Origin: Candidatus Polarisedimenticola svalbardensis
Lineage (GTDB): Bacteria; Acidobacteriota; Polarisedimenticolia; Polarisedimenticolales; Polarisedimenticolaceae
Direction of reading: 5' to 3'
Assembly: GCA_014764515.1 (NCBI GenBank)
Contig: JACXWD010000008.1
Coordinates: 27,617-91,616, forward strand
Length of the DNA: 64,000 bases
The notes under the pieces were generated by a model that saw only the letters and a list, made by a program, of their open reading frames with translations, was not told the DNA's origin and made no database searches. A program made the translations under genes and the position numbers. Positions 36,616-45,936 of this stretch are shown here, in pieces (positions within the stretch are counted from its first letter, which is position 1; each line of letters begins with the position of its first letter).

Positions 36616-37635
36616 ATGAAGCCGACAACCGCTGAAGAAATCCTGAGCCTGCTGGATGCGCCGTTCACGTCCACCGCAGTAGGGGCCGCTCTAGAATTCG
36701 GCCTGTTCTGGTTGTTGGACGAAAATCCGATGGATCGGAACGGAATAGCCGAGGCACTGAAGCTACCCAGGGTCCGTTGCGGGTACTGGCTGCAACTGCT
36801 CGTGGGGGCCGGCCTGCTGGAGGAGAGCCCCCAGGGCTATGAACCCTCCCCTGCTGCCCGGCAGGCGATACTTCAGGAGTTCAGTCCTCAATCCTGGTCC
36901 CTGCTGGCCCAGGAGGCTCGCGAGAGGCTACCCGGGCTTTGCGACCTCCCGGCCCAGCTCCGCGCGAACCACCTTTCCCGGGAAAATCTGCCTTCGGCGT
37001 ACGTCACCCGGATGTCCTCCGACCTGGATCAGGCCCGCCGCTTCACCCGCATGCTGTATGAGCTGCATCAGGAACTTGCGGACCAGGTGACCGGAAGACT
37101 GGACATGACCGGAGTAAAGCGTCTTATGGACCTGGGAGGAGGGTCCGGAGTGATCGCTTCGGCGCTGGCCAGACGGCACCAGGAGCTCGAAATCCTTGTA
37201 GTGGACATTGAGAACGTCTGCATCGCCGGCCATGAGCTGGCTACTCAAGACCGGATGGAGGATCGACTCACCTTCCAGGCAGTGGATTTCGCGAAGGAGG
37301 CCCTGCCATCCGGTTTTGACATGATCCTGGAATGCGACGTCGATATCTACAGCGACGAACTGTTCCGCAAGGTATTCGATGCCCTGGTTCCTGGGGGGCG
37401 GTTTGTCATCGTGGACCAGCTCGCCCCTGGAGACGGCATCGCGCCACCGTCCAGGGTGCACTGGGCGCTGGATGGGTCCCTGCACGATCCTGAGTTCATG
37501 TTCCCTACGGCGGCAAGGATCGGGCGCCACCTCAAGAACGCCGGCTTCCAGAACCTCTCCCAGACACCACTCGCCATCACCGGCCCCGACGATCGCTTCA
37601 CCGAAGGGATGATCCTGACCGAAGCCTGTCGATGA
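36616..37635 (+). CDS. O-methyltransferase-like SAM-dependent methyltransferase
   Basis: N-terminal winged-helix-like dimerisation region, KRLMDLGGGSGVIASALARRHQELEILVVDIENV, DALVPGGRFVIVDQLAP. Confidence 0.82.
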   Translation: MKPTTAEEILSLLDAPFTSTAVGAALEFGLFWLLDENPMDRNGIAEALKLPRVRCGYWLQLLVGAGLLEESPQGYEPSPAARQAILQEFSPQSWSLLAQEARERLPGLCDLPAQLRANHLSRENLPSAYVTRMSSDLDQARRFTRMLYELHQELADQVTGRLDMTGVKRLMDLGGGSGVIASALARRHQELEILVVDIENVCIAGHELATQDRMEDRLTFQAVDFAKEALPSGFDMILECDVDIYSDELFRKVFDALVPGGRFVIVDQLAPGDGIAPPSRVHWALDGSLHDPEFMFPTAARIGRHLKNAGFQNLSQTPLAITGPDDRFTEGMILTEACR

Positions 37636-37685
37636 ACAGAATAAAGTCAACTGTCGTGTGATACTTAGAGACAGGGAGGCATCCA

Positions 37686-38285
37686 GTGAAAACCATCCGT
37701 ACCGGAGCCCTGTTCGCCCTTCTTGGAATACTCCTCGGACCTGTGTTGCTCAACCTGGTCGGTTTTATCTTGCCGTTCCTCTCGATGGCTGTGGACTCGG
37801 TCGATGCGGCCACAGGCGGCCGGGAACTGTTGATCCAGGCCAGACGGTTTGTTGCTCCGACATCGATCCTGTTCGTTATCGCCGCGTGGCTTCTGACGCC
37901 GGCTGAACCGAAGGAAAACCGCAGCCTGTTTGCATTCAGGATGATGGCTCGATTCTCTGCCGTGGCCTGGCTTGGGGTTTCCATCCTGATCATGCTCCGT
38001 ATCGACGTTCGTCAGTACAGTTCGATAGCGTTCACCGCCCTGGCCCTGTTCGGCCTTCTCCAGCTTGCCAGGATCTGCCGGAACCTGGGACACCGTCGTT
38101 TGGCCGCCGTCACGGTGGTCGCTCTGGTGGCAGGCGGGACCACCGGGCTGCTGCCTTCCCCCGACATCAATTCGCCGTCATCCCTCATGCTGTGGAGTAC
38201 CGCTTGGACGGCTCTCACTGTCGCCGCCACCGTGGCGGTGATCGTGGTTCTCATCCGGCTTCGCAGGATCCCGGCCAGCCCATGA
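37686..38285 (+). CDS. Hypothetical multi-pass membrane protein
   Basis: Repeated hydrophobic segments; 4-nt overlap with downstream methyltransferase. Confidence 0.7.
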   Translation: MKTIRTGALFALLGILLGPVLLNLVGFILPFLSMAVDSVDAATGGRELLIQARRFVAPTSILFVIAAWLLTPAEPKENRSLFAFRMMARFSAVAWLGVSILIMLRIDVRQYSSIAFTALALFGLLQLARICRNLGHRRLAAVTVVALVAGGTTGLLPSPDINSPSSLMLWSTAWTALTVAATVAVIVVLIRLRRIPASP

Positions 38286-38917
38286 ACATCCAGGACGAGA
38301 TGGACCGGATCTACCGGGACAAGCCGCTGGACGACATACCCTGGGTTCAGAACGATCCGCCTAGAATCCTGGCCGATCTGGTTGAGTCGGGGATGATCGC
38401 TCCCTGCCCCACTGCGGATCTGGGTTGCGGCGCCGGCGGTTACGCCGTCTGGCTGGCCCGGAAAGGTTTCAAAGTCACCGGGTTCGACTGTTCCGGAGAA
38501 GCGATCAGCCACGCCGAGGGGCTGGCATCGGAACAGGGACTGCCCTGCCGTTTCGAGGTGGCCGATCTCACCAGGCCGCTGGATATTCACCAACCGCAAT
38601 TTGATTTCGTTTACCACTGGGCCCTGCTGCACCACCTGTTCCCTGAACATCGACAGGCGTTCGCAGGCAACGTGGAGCGGATGCTGAAGCCGGGCGGGAA
38701 GCACCTGTGCATGTGCTTCAGCGAGGAAGACACCGGGTTTGAAGGCTCAGGGAAGTATCGCAAGACTCCTCTGGGGACCACGCTGTATTTCTCATCGGAA
38801 CAGGAGATCCGGGACCTGTTCGAACCGGGCTTCAGGAACCTGGATCTCTACACCACCGAAATCCCCGGCAAGCACAGCCCCCACAGTGCGGTGGTGGCGT
38901 GGATGGAGAAGTCATAG
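38282..38917 (+). CDS. Class I SAM-dependent methyltransferase
   Basis: TADLGCGAGGYAVWLARKGFKVTGFDCSGEAISHAE, LLHHLFPEHRQAFAGNVERMLKPGGKHLCMCF. Confidence 0.9.
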   Translation: MNIQDEMDRIYRDKPLDDIPWVQNDPPRILADLVESGMIAPCPTADLGCGAGGYAVWLARKGFKVTGFDCSGEAISHAEGLASEQGLPCRFEVADLTRPLDIHQPQFDFVYHWALLHHLFPEHRQAFAGNVERMLKPGGKHLCMCFSEEDTGFEGSGKYRKTPLGTTLYFSSEQEIRDLFEPGFRNLDLYTTEIPGKHSPHSAVVAWMEKS

Positions 38918-38966
38918 TCTCGGTAGTTTCAGGTTACAATCTACGCACCACACGGGAGGGAGACGC

Positions 38967-39401
38967 ATGGGGAAGCGCCCTCATTGGAGCATTGACTACC
39001 GCAAGGGATTGATCGGCGCCATCTCTGCGGTGCCTTTTCTCATCGGGTTCTGGTATTTCTTCCGACCATTTCCGCGGTGGCCGACGACTATTGGCCTGCC
39101 GCTGGGGATCCTGGTCGGCTGCCTGCGGACCTCGGGGATGAAGGTCGATCCGGCCAGATTCCTGGAATGCAGTGACGAGCTTGGCCTGCGGCAGGCGTAC
39201 TTTGCCAGCCCGGCCGGCACCTGGGCGATGTACCTGAGCTATATCGCCTGGCTGGCAGGCCCTGGCCTGATCGTCTTTCAGCAGAGCGATTTCGGAGCTG
39301 CCTTCGGCCTGCTGGTATTCCAGGAATGCAGCGAGCTGTTCGCCCTTCCCGGCAAGAAACTTCTTTCCGAAACCGTTCCGTCCCAGGAGATGGGGACATG
39401 A
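38967..39401 (+). CDS. Hypothetical membrane protein
   Basis: MGKRPHWSIDYRKGLIGAISAVPFLIGFWYFF...; GGGAGGG RBS. Confidence 0.65.
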   Translation: MGKRPHWSIDYRKGLIGAISAVPFLIGFWYFFRPFPRWPTTIGLPLGILVGCLRTSGMKVDPARFLECSDELGLRQAYFASPAGTWAMYLSYIAWLAGPGLIVFQQSDFGAAFGLLVFQECSELFALPGKKLLSETVPSQEMGT

Positions 39402-39730
39402 ACAGCCGGATCATCCTCATGGCCGTCCTCGGCCTGGGGCTGCTCCTGCTGATTTCCATGTGGCCGATGGTGGTCCGGAGGTTCTTCCGGGGAGTGGAGG
39501 ATCGGTCCGCCGGGAACCGGGCAAGGAGGGAACTGGAATCCGGCTCCGCTGAGGGGATCCTGGCGGAGGTCGACTCCCGGATCGCCGAGCAACAGGAATT
39601 GGTGGACAAGTACACCGAAGGGCCGGCCGACCTGCTGCAGGCAGCCCGGCGGGAACTGCGGGAACTCAAGAGCTACCGGGAGCGGGTGATCCACGAGGCC
39701 CGGGAGCGAGGCCTGGACATTCCGGACTAG
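39398..39730 (+). CDS. Hypothetical protein with N-terminal TM segment
   Basis: MNSRIILMAVLGLGLLLLISMWPMVVRRFF...; 4-nt overlap with the upstream gene. Confidence 0.65.
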   Translation: MNSRIILMAVLGLGLLLLISMWPMVVRRFFRGVEDRSAGNRARRELESGSAEGILAEVDSRIAEQQELVDKYTEGPADLLQAARRELRELKSYRERVIHEARERGLDIPD

Positions 39731-40332
39731 CTATCCGGTTCCTTCTCGTACGCCGATCCGATACGGCACAGGCCGTGGAGTGATGCGGCGAAGATCGAAT
39801 ACAGCCGTTCCAGTTTCCCAAGATCGGCGATGGCGCCGCCCACTTCCAGGACGATTTCGTCTACACCGTCGGGGAATTCGGACTCCCACCACACGCCGGA
39901 GTCCCGGACGTACAGGTGGGCTTCCGGCTCCTGAAGGAGCAGTTCCCGGAGGCGCGGGTCATCGAACAGGTCCTTGACCTTGTCCTCGTCACTGCCCCGG
40001 ATCCTAAAGTGGTCGTCGAAGGAGGAGTCCCCTACTTCCACGTCCTGGCCGCCGAACACCGCGGAAACGTCATCCCACATGGAGGCTTTGAATACGTTGA
40101 AACGGAAGCCGTCCGGGTTGATGTACGGAGCCCTCAGACGGGTGTGGATATCCTCGTGGGCGTAGGAAGCGTCGGCATGGAGGTCCAGCGTGATGGTCCA
40201 CGGTCCGACCTTGGCCTTCACCGTGTCGAAGCGACCCTCACCCTTTTCCTCGTGGTTGAACCGGCCCCCGATCTCCTCGCTGAGCCGGGTCCAGACCTCT
40301 TTCTCGTGTTCCCTGAAGTTCTTGTTCAGCAT
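39727..40332 (-). CDS. Hypothetical protein
   Basis: 201-aa protein MLNKNFREHEKEVWTRLSEEIGGRFNHEEKGEG...; family not confidently recognised. Confidence 0.7.
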   Translation of the reverse strand: MLNKNFREHEKEVWTRLSEEIGGRFNHEEKGEGRFDTVKAKVGPWTITLDLHADASYAHEDIHTRLRAPYINPDGFRFNVFKASMWDDVSAVFGGQDVEVGDSSFDDHFRIRGSDEDKVKDLFDDPRLRELLLQEPEAHLYVRDSGVWWESEFPDGVDEIVLEVGGAIADLGKLERLYSIFAASLHGLCRIGSAYEKEPDS

Positions 40333-40375
40333 GACGCCATTTCCTCCGCCCCTGATCCGGGGAACGGGGATTCTA

Positions 40376-42520
40376 TCACCTGCAGACCGACTGGGAACGG
40401 TCGATCTCAACCCCGGCCCCATCGAGCCCTGCAGGCGATTCCACGTCATCCACGTGGCCGGTCAGCAGGAAATAGGCGCTTTCCGCCGGCTGGTCCGCCG
40501 AACCGACCACCATCTGGGTTCTACCGCCCCCCAGGTCGCTCACCCCGGCGTCGCACAGCGGGGTTGCCGGCCCGGAAGAGCCGTGGTCGTAGCCCGGCAG
40601 GGCCGCAAGTCGGCCGAAGTACAGGTTGTAGCGGTCCGCACTGGCCAGGGTGTCGAAGGTGAGGATCAGGTCCCCGGCTCCCCGGGAAACGGCGATACCC
40701 TCAATCTCCCCGGGCCGCGGCTTTTCGGACCCGTACAGGTCCAGCCATGCTCCGTCCAGTTCCACCTGGTAGTTGTCGTTACCCAGGGTGCCGGCCACAG
40801 GGGCCGCCACGACCCGGACGGCGGTTGTGGACAGGTCTTCGTGGGTTACTGCCGGCCAGCGGTAGTGCACAGCCCCGGCGTCCTGGACCGGGTTCACCGT
40901 CACCATGGCGGAGGCCTCCCGCAAGGATGTGACGTCCGGCACCACCAACAGCTCTGCTCCGGCGTAGTCGGAGTTGGAGGCAGGAGCGTTCGGCCCGCCA
41001 CCGCCGACGATCGGGGTGTAGTAGTTCCAGTCGAACGGCGTGTAGTCGTGTCCCGGCGGCGGCCGGAACGCGCCGCTCAGAGACGCTTCCATACGGTAGA
41101 AATCGTCGTTCACCGTTCCGGTTGTGCGGTAGCGCACGCCGGCGATGACGCGGACGATCTCGATCTCGTCGTAATAGTCCGGGAACCCGTCCAGCCGGAA
41201 CTCCTCCTGGCCGGCGCCCAGGGTGATCGAAGCGGTCAGGCCGCCGTCGGCATCGTCAAAGGCCGCCTCCTGGTTCACCGACTGGCCGCCGTTCAGGTCG
41301 GCGAAGGAGATAGGCAGGATCCGTCGCACCCGGCGGAGCAGGCCGTAGTCCACGCCGGTCATGGCGGTGCGGCCGACCGCATCCCCACCGCCCAGGCTCA
41401 CACCTCCAGCGGACTCCCATACCTTCTCACGCAGGATCTGGTAACCGTTGTTGGTGGGATGGATATTGTCGGTTGGGATGCCACCCCGGCAGATCATGCC
41501 GTCGAACCCGGTGCAACTCCCCGGCGGGTTGCCGTCCAGATCCTCCACGGCAAACTCGGCGGCGATCTCGCTGACAGCCACAGGCCGGATCTGGCCCCAG
41601 GCCAGATCCCTGAGAATCTGGTCCATGATCGGAACCCAGGTGCGATGGAACGCCGAGGTAGCCGTTCCGGCGTAGCAGTCCCAGGTCAGGTTGTCGTACA
41701 GGGTGTTCAGGGCGATGTCGGTTCCCGGAACCTCGGTGAGTAGGGCCGACAGGGTTTCCTGAAGGTTCTGCCGGGAGTCCAGGACTTCATCCACCGCCCG
41801 GTTGAGCTCCGCCTGGGTCGGCGCCCCCGCCGGGTCCACGTTGAGCAGGTCGTTCCCGATGATGGAAATGGTGATCTTTTCCGGCTGGTCGGCGATCATG
41901 GCGAACAGATTGTTGTGGTCGGAGGCGCCGTCGTTCACCAGAAGGTCGTCGGTATGTTCCCCCTTCACCGCGTTCTCATCCAGGGACACCGCAGCGGCAG
42001 GCGCCACACATTGCAGACGGTCCCGCACGGCCCGGCTGTACACGAAGTACGGACCGAAGAAATTACATGAGCTCCAGTTGTACGCGATGCTGTCCCCCAG
42101 AGCGGCGAAGCGCAGGGCGCCGCCCTTGAGGTTTGCGATGCCGTTCTCCATGGTGCCGAACCTTGGCATCCCCACAGGGAACCCGAACGGAGTGCTTCCT
42201 TCCGGGTAAAGGTCCTGCCGGGTGCCGGAGAAGCGGTAATCCGGGCCCGGATTGATGTTCAACAGATAACAGCCGTTTCCCGGCGTGAAGGTGTAGTCAC
42301 CGGCTGCGCCGGTGAGGGAAGTCTGGTCCACCGTACCGCCGGCAGCGGGGCTACCGTACAAGGCGACCGGGATCCCCGGGAGGGCCGGTTCACCGGCGTC
42401 ATGGATACCGTTGCCGTTCAGGTCTTCGAACAAGGTCCCTTCAACCGACTGAGCCATCAGCGACGGGACGGCGGCGGCCACGAAGACCAGGGCCAGGAGT
42501 GAGCTCCTGCGACGGATCAT
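40376..42520 (-). CDS. Secreted SGNH/GDSL hydrolase with N-terminal SdrD-B-like domain
   Basis: Signal peptide; VEGTLFEDLNGNGIHDAGEPALPGIPVALYG; FAALGDSIAYNW, DNIHPTNNGYQIL. Confidence 0.82.
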   Translation of the reverse strand: MIRRRSSLLALVFVAAAVPSLMAQSVEGTLFEDLNGNGIHDAGEPALPGIPVALYGSPAAGGTVDQTSLTGAAGDYTFTPGNGCYLLNINPGPDYRFSGTRQDLYPEGSTPFGFPVGMPRFGTMENGIANLKGGALRFAALGDSIAYNWSSCNFFGPYFVYSRAVRDRLQCVAPAAAVSLDENAVKGEHTDDLLVNDGASDHNNLFAMIADQPEKITISIIGNDLLNVDPAGAPTQAELNRAVDEVLDSRQNLQETLSALLTEVPGTDIALNTLYDNLTWDCYAGTATSAFHRTWVPIMDQILRDLAWGQIRPVAVSEIAAEFAVEDLDGNPPGSCTGFDGMICRGGIPTDNIHPTNNGYQILREKVWESAGGVSLGGGDAVGRTAMTGVDYGLLRRVRRILPISFADLNGGQSVNQEAAFDDADGGLTASITLGAGQEEFRLDGFPDYYDEIEIVRVIAGVRYRTTGTVNDDFYRMEASLSGAFRPPPGHDYTPFDWNYYTPIVGGGGPNAPASNSDYAGAELLVVPDVTSLREASAMVTVNPVQDAGAVHYRWPAVTHEDLSTTAVRVVAAPVAGTLGNDNYQVELDGAWLDLYGSEKPRPGEIEGIAVSRGAGDLILTFDTLASADRYNLYFGRLAALPGYDHGSSGPATPLCDAGVSDLGGGRTQMVVGSADQPAESAYFLLTGHVDDVESPAGLDGAGVEIDRSQSVCR

Positions 42521-42999
42521 CGCGGCGCCCTTTCGAAGCGGGAGGTCAGAACGAACGATCCTCGAGGCTCACCGTCCCGCCGGAAAGAAACAGTCATCGT
42601 CCCGATCAGTGCATCTCCCTCCGGAGTCAGGCGGTATTCCTCCGCAACGTCGAACTCGAACCCGGGGTCGGAAGGAGACGCCAACGTGAACCGGGCCTCC
42701 ACCGTTCCGGCAGCCGGGTCCACGGTCCGTTCCTGGAGCGTCACGGCGGCAGGCCCATCCGGTCCGATCCAGACCGGCCAGCTCGCAGCCGGGTGGTCCC
42801 CGGCGCGGATCATCACCGCCGGGCCGCCGGCGCCCAGGTGGATCGACAACCGGACCGGCAGTTCGTCACCCAGGATGTTCCGGGCGCCCTTGCCGTAATG
42901 CTGCTCCACCAGCACCCAGTCCCCTTCCAGGGAGGCCGGCAGGCCGGCGCCGGTACAGAGAAGAAGTATAAGAATGAGCGAGACGATGGTTCCACGCAT
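42517..42999 (-). CDS. Hypothetical secreted protein
   Basis: Signal peptide; 4-nt overlap with downstream GDSL gene. Confidence 0.7.
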   Translation of the reverse strand: MRGTIVSLILILLLCTGAGLPASLEGDWVLVEQHYGKGARNILGDELPVRLSIHLGAGGPAVMIRAGDHPAASWPVWIGPDGPAAVTLQERTVDPAAGTVEARFTLASPSDPGFEFDVAEEYRLTPEGDALIGTMTVSFRRDGEPRGSFVLTSRFERAPR

Positions 43000-43053
43000 G
43001 ATTCTTTTATACTCTTGTTACCGATCCTGAACCATTACAAATGGAGAACCTGC

Positions 43054-43830
43054 ATGGCAAACCTCAAGGAACAGGTCGTTTTCATCACCGGGGCCAGCTC
43101 CGGAATCGGCGCCGCGTGCGCCCATGCCTTCGCATCCGGGGGCGCCTCCCTGGTCCTGGCGGCCCGGCGCCTGGACCGTCTCCAGGCGATGGAAGCGGAT
43201 CTCCTCAAGGCCGGCGCAGGGGCGGTGCACGTTGCCGGACTGGACGTCCGTGACCAGCCGGCGGTGCAGTCGATGGTGGAACGGCTGCCGGAGCGTTTCC
43301 GTAACATCGATGTTCTCGTCAACAATGCCGGCCTCAGCCGGGGGCTGGACAAGCTCCACGAAGGCGAGCTCAACGACTGGGAAGAGATGATCGACACCAA
43401 CGTCAAAGGTCTCCTGTACGTGGATCGGGCGGTGGTGCCCGGAATGGTTGCTCGGGAAAGCGGGATGGTGATCCATATCGGGTCCATCGCCGGCAGCCAG
43501 GTCTATCCCGGGGGCAATGTGTACTGCGCCACCAAGCATGCCGTGCGCGCCCTCTCCCAGGGGCTGCGTATCGATCTGCTGGGGACCGGTGTGCGAGTGG
43601 TCTCCATCGATCCGGGGCTGGTGGATACCGAGTTCAGCCAGGTTCGCTATCACGGCGATACGCGGAAAGGGAAGATGACCTACCTGGGGATGACGCCCCT
43701 TGAAGCGGAGGACGTGGCCGAAGCCGTGCTGTTCGCAGCCACCCGGCCCGGCCGGGTGCAGGTGGCGGAAATGCTGCTATTGCCCACCGATCAGGCCGCA
43801 GCGGTGCATGTTCACCGCAGGAGGGGGTAA
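43054..43830 (+). CDS. SDR-family oxidoreductase (YdfG-like)
   Basis: VVFITGASSGIGAACAHAFASGGASLVLAARR, DVLVNNAGLSRG, YCATKHAVRALSQGLR. Confidence 0.95.
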   Translation: MANLKEQVVFITGASSGIGAACAHAFASGGASLVLAARRLDRLQAMEADLLKAGAGAVHVAGLDVRDQPAVQSMVERLPERFRNIDVLVNNAGLSRGLDKLHEGELNDWEEMIDTNVKGLLYVDRAVVPGMVARESGMVIHIGSIAGSQVYPGGNVYCATKHAVRALSQGLRIDLLGTGVRVVSIDPGLVDTEFSQVRYHGDTRKGKMTYLGMTPLEAEDVAEAVLFAATRPGRVQVAEMLLLPTDQAAAVHVHRRRG

Positions 43831-43884
43831 AAATCTGTAAACCAGCTTGCCCTGCACCTGCGGACCGGGGATATTAGGCTGACG

Positions 43885-45936
43885 ATGGGGGTGCAGACGG
43901 TGCGTTGTTCGATCCAACCTGGGCTGGCAGGACTGTTGGCGCTCCTGCTCTGCCTGCCGGTGGCGGCTCAGGAAGAAAGAGAGCCGAAGGAGTTGGGACT
44001 CCACACCCGCACCACCAGCCGGCTGTTCCAGGTCGATCTTTCCGTCAGCGGCGATCCGGACGTGATCCGGTCCCTGCAGCCGGCGGATTTCAAAATCAAA
44101 ATCGGCATCCACAAGCTGACCGATTTCATTCTGGACCGGGTGTGTGAATATCCCGAGGCCGCTATCGACGAGAGTACCGGCGAGCGGGTCGAGAGCGTGC
44201 CGGTCTCCCGTCCGGGATCGTACCTGTTCTACTTCGACCAGCCCCACCTGACGCAGGCCGGCCGGCACAACTCCCTGGTGCAGGCCCGGGAGCTGATCCC
44301 GATGCTGATACGGGACGGCAACCAGGCGATGATCGTCTCCAATGCCGACCGCCTGGTCACCCTCACCGGTTTCACCAGCGACCACGGCGAGCTGCTGGCG
44401 GCGCTGGACGTGCTGGAAAACGATCCGACCCAGCTCAGCACCTGGGCCACCATGGAATCGATGCGCATGGATTCCATCATTACCGCCATGAACGATATCG
44501 ATACGGTGGAGCACGCAGCCGCCGTGGCGCGACAGCACCAGCGGGAGGACCGGCAGATCACCGAGAGGAACTTCCACCGGCTGGAAGCGACCCTCCCCAG
44601 GCTGGCCGGCCTGCCGCCGCCCAAGGTTGTGATCTACTTCGCCGATACCCTGCGGTACAACGCCGGCGAGCTCTACCTTGGATTCTTTTCGCCGGAGGTC
44701 ATCGCCGTAGTTTCCACCCTGTCCAACATGCGGACCGACGCGCTGACCGCAAGATTAGGCTTCGACCGGGTGGTGCAACAGGCATCGGCCAACAGCATCA
44801 GGTTCTACCCGATTCACGCCGAGGGTTTGACTTTCGAAGTTCAGCGCCTGGGCCTTACCGGCCTGGGCCTGAGCAAGTCCGGAGACATACCGACGGTGAC
44901 ATCCGATCGCAGCCGTATGGCCCAGGACACCCTGGCTTCACTGGCGGTGGAAACCGGCGGCTCGCACTTCATCAACGGGCCGTCATCCCGGGTCATCGCC
45001 GACAGGATCCGGGCCGACCTGAACTGCCTGCTGATCGTCAGTTTCGACCCGGCGCCCTATTCCATGGACAAACCCCATCGCCTGCTGGTCAAGCTCAAGC
45101 GCAAAGGGGCGAAACTGCACTCCCGTGGCCAGGTTCTGTTCCAGAGTGAATCCAAGAAACTGACCGACAGGCTTCTGGCGGCGTTCACGGCGCCGGGCTC
45201 CGACGATCCCCAGATCTCCGTGATCGAGTCGCTGATCCCCCTGGACTACGAGGGTGGCGAATTCAAGGCGCTTCTGCAGGTTGCGGTCTCCGGCGTGCCG
45301 GTGCCCGGGGCACGCTGGGATGTAGGCGCCTCGGTGGTGGACAGCCATTCGGGTGTGATCGACGCCTCGGGGCAGATGACCGTCTCCGCCCCGGGAGCGC
45401 CTGTCATTTTTGAGCAGGAAATGTCCTTGAGCCCAGGTCCGTTCCAGATCGTGTCGGTGGCCCATGAACACGTCACAGGTCTGGTGGCGTCCAGCGAAGG
45501 CGGTACCGACTGGCCGAAGCCGGACCCGGATCATCCCAGCATGGGGCCGATCGCCCTGGTCCAACCTGTTGAAGCGGTGTTCGTCCGTGACGGCAACGTC
45601 CGGGGGCAAGGCTCACTCGCCCTTGGGGACGACAGGCCGGCGCTCACCGATCGCCCCACCGCCCTGGTCGGTCTGGTATGCACCGGCAAAGGCAAGAACC
45701 GTTGGGACAACACCAGGGTGGAACGGCGATTGATCGGCGACGCCGCGGTGTCGTTCCCGGACCTCATGCCGGAATCCAGCCGGGATCGATGCATCCAGGT
45801 CCGGGACGTCATACCGGCGTACACCCTTGTGGAAGGAAGTTTTCGCTACGAGATCGAACTCTATCGGGATGACGAGAAACTGACCGGGTCGTCCCGGATA
45901 TTCAATGCGACCAAGCCGGAGGAGACCGGAGAATGA
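43885..45936 (+). CDS. VWFA-related-domain secreted protein (paralogue 1)
   Basis: Signal peptide, RLFQVDLSVSG...PADFKIKIG, YLFYFDQPHLTQAGRHNSLVQARELIP, VETGGSHFING; close homology to the next ORF. Confidence 0.75.
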   Translation: MGVQTVRCSIQPGLAGLLALLLCLPVAAQEEREPKELGLHTRTTSRLFQVDLSVSGDPDVIRSLQPADFKIKIGIHKLTDFILDRVCEYPEAAIDESTGERVESVPVSRPGSYLFYFDQPHLTQAGRHNSLVQARELIPMLIRDGNQAMIVSNADRLVTLTGFTSDHGELLAALDVLENDPTQLSTWATMESMRMDSIITAMNDIDTVEHAAAVARQHQREDRQITERNFHRLEATLPRLAGLPPPKVVIYFADTLRYNAGELYLGFFSPEVIAVVSTLSNMRTDALTARLGFDRVVQQASANSIRFYPIHAEGLTFEVQRLGLTGLGLSKSGDIPTVTSDRSRMAQDTLASLAVETGGSHFINGPSSRVIADRIRADLNCLLIVSFDPAPYSMDKPHRLLVKLKRKGAKLHSRGQVLFQSESKKLTDRLLAAFTAPGSDDPQISVIESLIPLDYEGGEFKALLQVAVSGVPVPGARWDVGASVVDSHSGVIDASGQMTVSAPGAPVIFEQEMSLSPGPFQIVSVAHEHVTGLVASSEGGTDWPKPDPDHPSMGPIALVQPVEAVFVRDGNVRGQGSLALGDDRPALTDRPTALVGLVCTGKGKNRWDNTRVERRLIGDAAVSFPDLMPESSRDRCIQVRDVIPAYTLVEGSFRYEIELYRDDEKLTGSSRIFNATKPEETGE